Of a DNA stretch of 64,000 nt, positions 24,798 through 33,287 are shown piece after piece. Source of the DNA: Pseudomonas syringae (GTDB lineage Bacteria; Pseudomonadota; Gammaproteobacteria; Pseudomonadales; Pseudomonadaceae); contig NZ_CP066265.1 in assembly GCF_023278085.1 (NCBI RefSeq), positions 3,068,501 to 3,132,500 of the forward strand, written 5' to 3'. The position numbers and the translations under genes were made by a program. The notes below the pieces were generated by a model. It did no database searches and was not told the origin of the DNA. It worked only from the letters and a program-made list of their open reading frames with translations. Positions within the stretch are counted from its first letter, which is position 1, and the number at the start of each line of letters is the position of its first letter.

Positions 24798-27539
24798 ATG
24801 AACAAACGAAAGATGATAGGCGCGCACTCGGCACTGGCCTTGCTGGCGCTGGCGGTTTCGCAGGTGTACGCAGCTGACGCTACCGTGCAGCAAGGCCGTG
24901 AAGATCGCGCCGAAAAAGCCGCGCAAAAAACCCTGGCCAAGATGACCATGGAAGAAAAGCTGGCCTATATCGGCGGCACGGGCGGCTGGGACGTGAAGCC
25001 ACTGACCAACTACGGCGTCCCGCAGATTCATGGTGCGGATGGCGGTGTTGGCGTGCGTTACACCAGCGAAGGCAACGATCAGGGTGTTGTCTACCCGTCC
25101 GGCCCTAACCTGGCAGCTACCTTCAACCCGCGTCGTGCCATCGACCTGGGTCGCGCGCTGGGCTACGACACCGCCACCGGCGGCTACCAGTTCATCACTG
25201 GCCCGGGCGTCAACCTGTACCGCATGCCGTACGGCGGCCGTGCCTTCGAATACCTCTCCGGTGAAGATCCGTTCCTGGGCGCCAGCCTGGCACCGGGCGT
25301 CATCAACGGTATCCAGTCTCGTGGTGTCTGGGCCAACGCCAAGCACTACGCGGCCAACGATCAGGAAAGCAACCGCTTCAATCTTGATCAGAAGATGAGC
25401 GAGCGCGTTCTGCGCGAAATGTCGCTGCCTGCGTTCGAATCGTCGTCGAAAAACGGCAACGTTGCGATGATGATGTGCGCCTTCCAGAAAGTGAACGGTG
25501 AGTTTGCCTGCGAAAGCGAGCACCTGATTGCTCAGATCCTGAAGAAGGAATGGGGCTACAAGGGCTTTGTTCAGAGCGACTACAACGCTGTTGTTCACGG
25601 TTTCAACGCTGCCCGCGCCGGTACCGATCTGGACATGATGGGCTACCAGATGAACAGCTCCGTGCTGAAGCCGCATCTGGACGCCGGCGACCTGAGCGCT
25701 GCGACCATCGATGACAAGGTCCGCCGTATCCTCAAGCAGATCTACCTGTACAAGTTCGACAGCAAAGCGCCGTTGACCACGCACAACATGAACAGCTCGA
25801 CCAGCAACAAGGTTGCTCTGAACGCTGCTCGTGAAGGTATCGTGCTGCTGAAAAACCAGGACAATCTGCTGCCGCTGGACAAGCAGAAGGTCAAGAAAAT
25901 CGCCGTCGTCGGCACCCTGGCCAAGTACTCGCCTCCTACCGGTTTCGGTAGCGCCAACGTCATGGCCAGCCATTACGTCAGCGAATTGAGCGGTCTGCAG
26001 CAAATCGCGCCTAACGCCAAGGTCGACTTCATCGAAGGCCTGTCTCTGGACCCAAGCACCAGCGCCTGGACCACCACCGACACAACTGGCAACGACGTTC
26101 AAGGCATGAAGGTCGAGTACTTCAGCAACGCCGACTGGTCCGGTGATGCAGCCGTCACCCGTACCGAGAAGCACGTTGATCTGGACTGGGCCAACGACAA
26201 GAACCTGCCGTTCGAAAGCAACACCTCGACGTCCGATCCGTACACCACCAAAGGTTCTACCGCTGGCGAGCTGAACGGCGACACGTCGTCGACATCGATT
26301 CGCTACACCGGCAAGGTCACCCCGACCCAGAGCGGCGAGCAGGTGTTCAAGGTTCGTGCTGACGGTGCTGTGCGCCTGTGGGTCAACGGCAAGAAAATCA
26401 TCGACAACGGTGACGGCAAGCCGCTTCCGGGCAACAGCATTCCGCCAACCATTCCAGAGTTCGCCAAGATCAGCCTGGAAGCTGGCCAGTCTTACGATGT
26501 GAAGCTTGAGTACTCGCGTCGTGCAGGCTACCTGTCGACCATGGGTGGTCTGGTCGGTGTGCAGTTGAGCTCTGCTTCGCTGAACGCGCCTCAGGATCTT
26601 TCCGGCTATGACGCCGTTGTGGTTGCCGTCGGTAACAGCAACGAATACGAAGGTGAAGGTTTCGACCACAGCTTCGATCTGCCTGAGTTCCAGAACGAAC
26701 TGATCCAGAACATCGCCAAGGTCAACCCGAACACCGTGGTGACCATGTACGGCGGTACCGGCCTGAAGATGAGCGACTGGATCGAACAGGTTCCGGTAGC
26801 ACTGCACGCCTTCTACCCGGGTCAGAACGGTGGTCAGGCCCTGGCCGAGATCCTGTTCGGCAAGGTCAACCCGTCGGGCAAGCTGCCGATCAGTATCGAA
26901 CGCAACATCGAAGACAACCCGGCTTACGCTTCCTTCCCGAAATTCGACAATCAGAACACTCTGACTGACATGGATTACAAGGATGACCTGCTGCTGGGTT
27001 ATCGCGGATACGAGAAGAAGGGCATCAAGCCGCTCTACCCGTTCGGTTACGGTCTGTCGTACACCACGTTTGGCTACAGCAACATCAAGGTCACGCCGGG
27101 CGTCGCGGTCGGCAATACGCCGATCAAGGTGTCGTTCGACCTGAGCAACACCGGCAAGGTCGGTGGTTCGGAAGTCGCTCAGCTGTACGTGGGCCAGCAG
27201 AACCCGAAAGTCGAGCGTCCGATCAAGGAACTTAAAGGCTACAAGAAGGTGTTCCTCAAGCCGGGTGAAAGCAAGCGTGTGACCATCGAGCTGAATGACC
27301 GCTCGCTGGCCTACTTCGACGAGAAGAGCAAGCAGTGGGTGGTCGATGCCGACACCTTCAACATCTCGCTCGGTTCGTCCTCGCAGGACATCCGCCTGAA
27401 CGCCAAGCTGGTCAACTCGTTCCGTCAGGAACTGTCGACCACCACCAGCAACCCGCTGCCACGCTCCGCTCTGAACTCGGTTCTGGTCGAGAAACCACCG
27501 GTCAAGACCGGCGGTGTATTCAAGCAGACCGTTGAGTAA
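24798..27539 (+). CDS. Exported GH3-family beta-glucosidase with PA14 domain
   Basis: This 913-residue glycoside hydrolase family 3 enzyme has a signal peptide ending VSQVYA^AD. The N-terminal TIM-barrel includes GADGGVGVRY, KHYAANDQESNR and the nucleophile motif VQSDYNAVVHG. The alpha/beta sandwich domain is interrupted at about 430-555 by a PA14 domain (MKVEYFSNADWSGD, VFKVRADGAVRLWVNGKKI). A C-terminal fibronectin III-like domain contains SYTTFGYSNI and GGSEVAQLYV. ATG 24798 follows TTGGAGAG; a TTG 12 nt upstream is less likely. GH3 enzymes of this type cleave beta-linked glucosides or oligosaccharides. Divergent placement next to the gsp operon makes it a candidate type II substrate. Confidence 0.92.
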   Translation: MNKRKMIGAHSALALLALAVSQVYAADATVQQGREDRAEKAAQKTLAKMTMEEKLAYIGGTGGWDVKPLTNYGVPQIHGADGGVGVRYTSEGNDQGVVYPSGPNLAATFNPRRAIDLGRALGYDTATGGYQFITGPGVNLYRMPYGGRAFEYLSGEDPFLGASLAPGVINGIQSRGVWANAKHYAANDQESNRFNLDQKMSERVLREMSLPAFESSSKNGNVAMMMCAFQKVNGEFACESEHLIAQILKKEWGYKGFVQSDYNAVVHGFNAARAGTDLDMMGYQMNSSVLKPHLDAGDLSAATIDDKVRRILKQIYLYKFDSKAPLTTHNMNSSTSNKVALNAAREGIVLLKNQDNLLPLDKQKVKKIAVVGTLAKYSPPTGFGSANVMASHYVSELSGLQQIAPNAKVDFIEGLSLDPSTSAWTTTDTTGNDVQGMKVEYFSNADWSGDAAVTRTEKHVDLDWANDKNLPFESNTSTSDPYTTKGSTAGELNGDTSSTSIRYTGKVTPTQSGEQVFKVRADGAVRLWVNGKKIIDNGDGKPLPGNSIPPTIPEFAKISLEAGQSYDVKLEYSRRAGYLSTMGGLVGVQLSSASLNAPQDLSGYDAVVVAVGNSNEYEGEGFDHSFDLPEFQNELIQNIAKVNPNTVVTMYGGTGLKMSDWIEQVPVALHAFYPGQNGGQALAEILFGKVNPSGKLPISIERNIEDNPAYASFPKFDNQNTLTDMDYKDDLLLGYRGYEKKGIKPLYPFGYGLSYTTFGYSNIKVTPGVAVGNTPIKVSFDLSNTGKVGGSEVAQLYVGQQNPKVERPIKELKGYKKVFLKPGESKRVTIELNDRSLAYFDEKSKQWVVDADTFNISLGSSSQDIRLNAKLVNSFRQELSTTTSNPLPRSALNSVLVEKPPVKTGGVFKQTVE

Positions 27540-27577
27540 GCATTAGCTGACTGAAGGGTAAACGGACAAATAAAGGC

Positions 27578-28222
27578 TCAGGGACGAGCCCTTACCGCTG
27601 CATCGACCTGCGCAATGTAGGCATCGAAACACTCGACCAGATCCACCTGATCGGGAAAGCGTAACCACTGAATCTGCAAGCCATCCATCATGGCCAGAAT
27701 CTGCTGGATCACCTTCGACAAATCCACATCCGCCCGTACCTCCCCGCGCTCTACCAACGCCGAGAACTGTTTAAGCAGGTGCGCGTGAATGCGCTCATAA
27801 CGGGTCTGGAACCATTCAAAGGCTGGCTGGCTTTCCAGCAGGCTCTCGGCATTCAGAATCGAGAAGGCCCGCACCACGCCCGGCGCGGTGGAGTTGGAAC
27901 GATTGATGGCGCGCAGGCCATTGAGCAGGCCGGTCAAGGTATTTTCAGTGCGGACTTCGGCAGCGATTCGAGCATTGACCTCGTCACGCCGATCCAGCAC
28001 GCCCATCAACAGGGAGATCTTGCTAGGAAAATGGTGCAGCAATCCAGCGACGGAAATGCCGACGATGGCCGCGACCTTGGCGACCGATGCGCCGGTATAG
28101 CCCTCAAGCGAGAATAGCTGCAAGGCCGCATCCAGCAATTCTTCGCGACGCTTCTCGCCCTTGGGCGCACGCCGCTGCCGGGTTGCAACCATGCCCGTTT
28201 CCGTGGGGTCATGCCGAGTCAT
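27578..28222 (-). CDS. TetR/AcrR-family transcriptional regulator
   Basis: This 214-residue repressor-type protein has an N-terminal HTH (about 25-70: REELLDAALQLFSLEGYTGASVAKVAAIVGISVAGLLHHFPSK reads as the TetR signature). The all-helical ligand-binding domain is variable. A clear AAGGAG lies upstream of the ATG. The gene is convergent with the GH3 beta-glucosidase (38-nt gap), which makes control of carbohydrate use plausible but unproven. Its C-terminal half resembles regulators that fine-tune sugar or polyamine genes, but no ligand can be stated. Confidence 0.85.
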   Translation of the reverse strand: MTRHDPTETGMVATRQRRAPKGEKRREELLDAALQLFSLEGYTGASVAKVAAIVGISVAGLLHHFPSKISLLMGVLDRRDEVNARIAAEVRTENTLTGLLNGLRAINRSNSTAPGVVRAFSILNAESLLESQPAFEWFQTRYERIHAHLLKQFSALVERGEVRADVDLSKVIQQILAMMDGLQIQWLRFPDQVDLVECFDAYIAQVDAAVRARP

Positions 28223-28279
28223 ATCAGGCTCCTTTTTAACAGCCGCGTACCCTACCCATTCAGACCGCCGCTGGCAACG

Positions 28280-28821
28280 CTATTGAGCCAGAATTGTCGG
28301 ACAATTCAACGAGCCGTCGCCCAGTGCGCGCTGCATCAGCACAGTGTCTACCCAGCGGCCGTGCTTGAAGCCGACCGACTCGAATACTCCGACGCGGCGA
28401 AAACCGAGACGTTCATGCAAACGCAACGAGGCGATGTTCTCGCTGTTGCCAATCACCGCAATCATTTGCCGCCAGCCGCCCGATTCGCAGCGCTGCACCA
28501 ACGCACTGAGCAACGACTGGCCAATCCCCTGCCCGCCCAGCCCGTCCCGCACATACACGAATCCTCGACGGTGAAGCGATAGCCGGGGCGCGGTCGATAG
28601 GGCGTGACATACCCATAGCCAAGGATTTCCCCCGCGCGTTCGGCGACCAGATACGGCAGCCCTTTGGCAAGCACCAGAGCACGGCGGTGCAGCAACTCGC
28701 TCAGGTCGGGCGGTTCCAGCTCGAAACTGGAAATCCCGTGCAGCACGTGGTCAGCGTAAATCGCCTGTACGGCGGGCATGTCGTCGTCGCGTGCGTCGCG
28801 CAGGTCAAAGGGTGAGGTCAT
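28280..28821 (-). pseudogene. GNAT-family N-acetyltransferase gene broken by a single-base deletion
   Basis: Two overlapping frames together encode one normal acetyltransferase of the phosphinothricin/methionine-sulfoximine acetyltransferase type. The 5' part (from ATG 28821) reads DLRDARDDDMPAVQAIYADHVLHG ... GYGYVTPYRPRPGYRFTVEDS and then loses the frame. The 3' part continues in another frame with VYVRDGLGGQGIGQSLL, the acetyl-CoA-binding loop, and NIASLRLHERLGFRRVG. Restoring one G near 28557-28563 rejoins them as FTVEDSVYVRDG. Either the gene is inactive or the base is a sequencing error. Members of this family acetylate amino-acid-like toxins. It is divergent from the LysR gene. Confidence 0.8.
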
Positions 28822-28925
28822 GTCCGGGCTCTGTTCGGCTGTCGGTGAATGATCGCAATCATGCCGCCGTCCGCGCCATTAAAAAAGCTATGATCTTTCA
28901 TCCTTAGCATAAGAATTACTTTGCC

Positions 28926-29816
28926 ATGCGTCGGCTGAATCTCAACCACCTGCACACATTTTCGTTGGTCATCGCCCACGGCAGTTTCTCGGCGGCCGCG
29001 GAGCGCCTGCATCTGACCCAACCTGCCGTCAGCCTGCACGTGCGACAGCTGGAGGATCAGCTGAACCTGCAACTGATCGAGCGTGTCGGCAAGCGCCTCA
29101 AACCTACGTCGGCTGGCCACACCCTGCTGGAGCATATCGCGCGCATCGATGCGGTGGTCGAGGATGCCCTGCAGGATCTGGCCAGCCATGCCAGCGGCGT
29201 CGCCGGAAAAATCGCCATCGGTACTGGCGCCACTGCCTGCATTCATCTGTTGCCGCCCATGCTGCAGGCTTTACGTCGCAGCTTCCCCGAGCTCGATGTG
29301 CGAGTCAGCACCGGCAACACCGATGGCATTCTCAAGGCAGTCGAAGAGAACCGCCTGGACCTGGCACTGGTCACCCTGCCCGCCTCGGGTCGCAGTCTGC
29401 ACATCACGCCCTTGCTTGAGGACGGGTTCGTGGCCATCTTCGCCAAGGGCCAACAGACGCCGCCTGCCTGCATGAAGCCCGAGCACCTCAGCGCGCTGCC
29501 GCTGGTGGTGTTCGAAGAGGGAAGCAGCACGCGCCTGCTGATTAATGAATGGTTTTTGCGGGCGGGAATTCGCGTCAAGCCGGTGATGGCGCTGGGCAGT
29601 ATCGAAGCGATCAAGGAAATGGTCGCGGCCGGTCTGGGCTATAGCATTGTGCCGCGCATGGCAGTCAGCGCCGCCCATCATCGTCGCGGGCTGGAGGTGC
29701 GCGCACTGACGCCGGGGCTGAGCCGTAAGCTGGGCATCGTGTTGCGCCAGGACAAACCGATAAGCAGAGCGCTGCGCCAGGTGCTGGATGCAGTGCAGCA
29801 CCTGAAAGAGTCATAA
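28926..29816 (+). CDS. LysR-family transcriptional regulator
   Basis: This 296-residue LTTR has an N-terminal winged HTH (NHLHTFSLVIAHGSFSAAAERLHLTQPAVSLHVRQLEDQL reads as a canonical LysR helix-turn-helix) and a periplasmic-binding-protein-like effector domain (VSTGNTDGILKAVEENRLDLALV, GLGYSIVPRMAV). It is divergent from the broken acetyltransferase gene with a 104-nt A/T-rich gap. It is followed after 261 nt by an aldehyde dehydrogenase gene on the same strand. Its target may be either neighbour. The effector is unknown. Confidence 0.9.
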   Translation: MRRLNLNHLHTFSLVIAHGSFSAAAERLHLTQPAVSLHVRQLEDQLNLQLIERVGKRLKPTSAGHTLLEHIARIDAVVEDALQDLASHASGVAGKIAIGTGATACIHLLPPMLQALRRSFPELDVRVSTGNTDGILKAVEENRLDLALVTLPASGRSLHITPLLEDGFVAIFAKGQQTPPACMKPEHLSALPLVVFEEGSSTRLLINEWFLRAGIRVKPVMALGSIEAIKEMVAAGLGYSIVPRMAVSAAHHRRGLEVRALTPGLSRKLGIVLRQDKPISRALRQVLDAVQHLKES

Positions 29817-30077
29817 AGACGGCTCACGATAGACGCCTGACTTCGCTGATAAGCTATAACAGCAGTGCACTGCGCTGGGTAAGCTCAGCCCGGCAGTTGC
29901 ATCGGCAGCGATTCAAGTTGTACGATGACTGCCCACTGATCAACACACTGATGCTGGCTTGCGTTGAGCAGACTCCATCAAGAACACCCGCAAAGCAACT
30001 CGGCAACCCATATAAAGGAGCGCACGGTCCGTACCCTTTCGGCACCCGCCTCCAACTTCAAACAACAGGAGATACCG

Positions 30078-31661
30078 ATGCCTAACATTCTCGGCCAGAA
30101 CTTCATCGCAGGCGGCCGCAGTGCCCTCGGCCAAAGCCTGCAGAAGAGCCTGGATGCCACCACCGGTGAAGAACTGCCTTACAGCTTTCACCAGGCCACC
30201 GATGGCGAAATCGACGCTGCTGCGCTGGCAGCCAAAGCTGCATTTCCTGAGTTTCGTCAACTGAGCCCGACTCGTCGTGCTGACTTCCTCGACGCCATCG
30301 CCGATGAACTGGACCAGCTGGGTGACGATTTCGTCGCCATCGTCTGCCAGGAAACCGCCCTGCCTCAGGCACGCATCCAGGGTGAGCGCGGTCGCACCAG
30401 CGGCCAGATGCGCCTGTTTTCCAAAGTTCTGCGACGCGGTGACTTCGTCGGTGCGCGCATTGACCTCGCACTGCCGGACCGCAAACCGCTGCCGCGCGTC
30501 GACCTGCGCCAATACCGCATCGGTGTCGGCCCGGTAGCAGTGTTCGGCGCCAGCAACTTCCCGTTGGCGTTTTCCACTGCCGGTGGTGACACGGCGGCTG
30601 CACTGGCAGCCGGTTGCCCGGTGGTTTTCAAAGCGCACAGCGGTCACATGGCGACTGCCGATCTGGTGGCGAGCGCCATCATCCGCGCAGCTGAACGCAC
30701 GCAGATGCCAAAAGGCGTGTTCAACATGATCTTCGGCAACGGCGTCGGCGAGGGTCTGGTCAAGCACCCGGCCATTCAGGCAGTGGGCTTTACCGGTTCG
30801 CTGAACGGCGGCAACGCCTTGTGCAAAATGGCGGCCGAGCGTCCACAACCGATTCCAGTGTTTGCCGAGATGTCGAGCATCAACCCGGTGGTGTTGCTGC
30901 CGGGCGCTTTGCAGGCACGTGGCGAAACCGTGGCCAAGGAACTCGCGGGCTCGGTGGTAATGGGTGCCGGTCAGTTCTGCACCAATCCAGGCGTGGTCAT
31001 CGGCCTGCGCTCACCTGCGTTCTCGACATTCGTCGAGCACCTGACCGAACAGATGGGCAGTCAGGCTCCGCAAACCATGCTCAACGCAGGCGGTTTGCGC
31101 AGCTACAGCAAAGGTGTCGAGCATCTGCTGTCGCACCCTGGCGTTACCCATCTGGCTGGCAAGCCGCAGGAAGGCAAGCAGGCTCAGGCGCAACTGTTCA
31201 AGGCGGACGTCAGCCTGCTGCTCAAGGGTGATCAGCTGTTGCAGGAAGAAGTCTTTGGCCCGACCACGCTGATCATTGAGGTTGCTGATGACGCACAGCT
31301 CAACGAGGCATTGCAAGCCCTGCGCGGCCAGTTGACGGCCACCGTGATCGGCGAGCCGGCGGACTTGAGCCAGTACAGCTGGCTGCAACCGATTCTGGAA
31401 GAAAAAGTCGGTCGCATCCTGTTCAACGGCTACCCGACCGGCGTCGAGGTGTGCGAAGCCATGGTTCACGGCGGCCCGTACCCGGCGACCTCGGATGCGC
31501 GCGGTACGTCGGTCGGCACCCTGGCCATCGATCGCTTCCTGCGCCCGGTCTGCTACCAGAACCTGGCAGACAGCCAGTTGCCACCTGCCTTGCAGAACGC
31601 CAACCCGCTGGGCCTGCGTCGCCTGGTCAACGGCGAGTGGAGCGATCAGCCTGTCGTGTAA
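30078..31661 (+). CDS. Aldehyde dehydrogenase, alpha-ketoglutaric semialdehyde (2,5-dioxovalerate) dehydrogenase type
   Basis: This 527-residue NAD(P)-dependent aldehyde dehydrogenase is assigned by GPVAVFGASNFPLAFSTAGGDTAAALAAG, the glycine motif GFTGSLNGG, the glutamate region FAEMSSINPV and the catalytic Cys in GAGQFCTNPG. Its length and the VVMGAGQFCTNPG context match the KGSADH branch. That branch finishes the non-phosphorylating pathways of pentose, uronic/aldaric acid or hydroxyproline breakdown by making 2-oxoglutarate. The ATG at 30078 has a good AGGAG site; the frame is open further upstream without family similarity. No other pathway gene is adjacent. A strong terminator follows. 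Confidence 0.88.
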   Translation: MPNILGQNFIAGGRSALGQSLQKSLDATTGEELPYSFHQATDGEIDAAALAAKAAFPEFRQLSPTRRADFLDAIADELDQLGDDFVAIVCQETALPQARIQGERGRTSGQMRLFSKVLRRGDFVGARIDLALPDRKPLPRVDLRQYRIGVGPVAVFGASNFPLAFSTAGGDTAAALAAGCPVVFKAHSGHMATADLVASAIIRAAERTQMPKGVFNMIFGNGVGEGLVKHPAIQAVGFTGSLNGGNALCKMAAERPQPIPVFAEMSSINPVVLLPGALQARGETVAKELAGSVVMGAGQFCTNPGVVIGLRSPAFSTFVEHLTEQMGSQAPQTMLNAGGLRSYSKGVEHLLSHPGVTHLAGKPQEGKQAQAQLFKADVSLLLKGDQLLQEEVFGPTTLIIEVADDAQLNEALQALRGQLTATVIGEPADLSQYSWLQPILEEKVGRILFNGYPTGVEVCEAMVHGGPYPATSDARGTSVGTLAIDRFLRPVCYQNLADSQLPPALQNANPLGLRRLVNGEWSDQPVV

Positions 31662-31691
31662 CGGCTGACCTGTAGCACCTGAAACGAAAAG

Positions 31692-31728
31692 CGGCGCCAC
31701 CTGTTGAGGGTGGCGCCTTTTTTTTTGT
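31692..31728 (+). terminator. Rho-independent terminator after the aldehyde dehydrogenase gene
   Basis: GGCGCCACC and GGGTGGCGCC make a GC-rich stem with a short loop, followed by nine T. It lies about 30 nt after the stop codon. Confidence 0.9.
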
Positions 31729-32111
31729 AAAAAAAGCACGGTAACCTGAACGTAAAATATTTCTGATTTTGTGCGTACCGTCGCGTGAATCAGACCGGTT
31801 ACCCCCCTTGGCCAAGGCACCATAGAAGTGCAATTCACAGGCTGTTCATAAATTAACCACACAGCTGTAAGCCACGTGTAACAAGGGTTTCAAAAAGTTA
31901 CCCACAGACATACCCACGATTTCCGTGGACAACTTTTCAGCGATTCCGGAACTTAAAAACCCTGAGCAGTGCAAGCGTAAATTTTTTGGCGAGCGTAGAT
32001 ACCTGCACCACGCAGTGCGACTGAGCGTTGACATATGCTTAGGCCGGGTTGACTGTTGATTTGAAACGTACATCCCCCTGAAATGGTGGCTTTTTTCGAG
32101 GTGCACAGCAG
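31729..32111 (+). promoter_or_regulatory. Non-coding region upstream of the amine oxidase, with DnaA-box-like 9-mers
   Basis: About 380 bases contain no gene. Three near matches to the DnaA box (TTATNCACA) fall within 80 bp: TTAACCACA at 31853-31861, TTACCCACA at 31898-31906, and TTGTCCACG on the minus strand at 31924-31932. The last 80 bases should hold the promoter of the downstream oxidase, whose ATG is preceded by GAGGTG. Confidence 0.35.
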
Positions 32112-33287
32112 ATGGAACAGCGTTGCAAGGTCGCCGTGCTTGGCCTGGGTGCCATGGGTGCAGCCACTGTCTATCAACTGGCCAAAGCCGGAGTCGATGT
32201 CATAGGCGTTGATCGGCATGATCCGCCGCATACGCTTGGCTCCAGTCATGGCGATACGCGCATCACGCGCCTGTCAGTGGGCGAAGGCTCGCAATACCTG
32301 CCGCTGGTGCGCAGTTCGCACGGTATCTGGCGCGAGCTGGAAGCGCTGACCGGAGAGTCGCTGTTCGAGCAATGCGGCGTGCTGGTGATGACCTCCAGCC
32401 CGGCTTACGACCCTGAGGACAGCGACGACTTCACCCACCAGACCATCGCACTGGCCCGCGCCTATGGCGTTGAACACGAGGTGCTGAATGCAGCAGCCAT
32501 TCGTGAACGCTTTCCGCAGTTCTCTCCCGTGCGGGACAACGCCATCGGCTATTTTGAACCGGAGGGTGGTTTTGTCCGGCCAGAGCGCTGCATCGCTGCG
32601 CAACTGAAACTGGCCAGGCAACACGGCGCGCGACTGCTGACCGATGAAACGGTCGTGCAGTTGCAAAACCATGGCGAACAGGTGCAGATCATCACCGACA
32701 GACGCTCGATCATCGCCGATAAAGTGGTGGTCAGCGCAGGCATGTGGTCGTCGGAGCTGCTGGGCGCACCGTTCAGCGACTTGCTCAGGGTCTGTCGCCA
32801 AAAGCTGTTCTGGTTCGAGCTGCAGGAGGATGCGGTCTTTGCTCCGGCCTCGCCCAGCTTTATCCTGAGTCACGGGCCGGGCGAGGTTGACGTCAGTTAC
32901 GGCTTCCCGCCCCTCCCGGGCGAAAACAGCATGAAAATCGCCACCGAACAGTACAAGGACGCCTCAACGCCAAGCACATTGAATCGCACCATCACGGCAG
33001 AAGAGCAACAGGACATGTTCCGGACTCAGGTGCAGGGAAAGATCGCCGGTCTCAAGCCGAAGGTGGTCAAGTCATCGGTGTGTGCCTACACCGTCACACC
33101 GGATTACCACTTCATCATTGACGAGCACCCACAGCTGAAAAACGTGACGGTGGTCTCAGCCTGCTCCGGGCATGGTTTCAAGCATTCGGCAGGGCTCGGG
33201 CTGGCGCTGGCGCAACGCTGTATGCATGGCAAGAGCGAGGCAGACCTTTCAGCCTTCTCGCTGCAACGCTTCACCAGGCAGGCTTGA
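32112..33287 (+). CDS. FAD-dependent amine oxidase of the sarcosine oxidase/N-methyltryptophan oxidase family
   Basis: This 391-residue flavoprotein has the Rossmann FAD motif near the N-terminus (VAVLGLGAMGAATVYQLAKAG, then VIGVDRHDPPHTLGSSHGDTR). The C-terminal VVKSSVCAYTVTPDYHFIID contains the Cys that binds FAD covalently in MSOX/MTOX enzymes. The length matches monomeric sarcosine oxidase and SolA. Such enzymes oxidise N-methyl amino acids to the amino acid, formaldehyde and hydrogen peroxide. The real substrate is not determinable. It is convergent with aprF (stop codons adjacent, no gap) and has no operon partner. Confidence 0.88.
   Translation: MEQRCKVAVLGLGAMGAATVYQLAKAGVDVIGVDRHDPPHTLGSSHGDTRITRLSVGEGSQYLPLVRSSHGIWRELEALTGESLFEQCGVLVMTSSPAYDPEDSDDFTHQTIALARAYGVEHEVLNAAAIRERFPQFSPVRDNAIGYFEPEGGFVRPERCIAAQLKLARQHGARLLTDETVVQLQNHGEQVQIITDRRSIIADKVVVSAGMWSSELLGAPFSDLLRVCRQKLFWFELQEDAVFAPASPSFILSHGPGEVDVSYGFPPLPGENSMKIATEQYKDASTPSTLNRTITAEEQQDMFRTQVQGKIAGLKPKVVKSSVCAYTVTPDYHFIIDEHPQLKNVTVVSACSGHGFKHSAGLGLALAQRCMHGKSEADLSAFSLQRFTRQA

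Noticed and set aside
24771..26807. A 678-codon open frame antisense to the GH3 beta-glucosidase gene
   Set aside because: It mirrors the codon structure of the real gene, has no recognisable domains and no upstream signals; it is a by-product of GC-biased codons.
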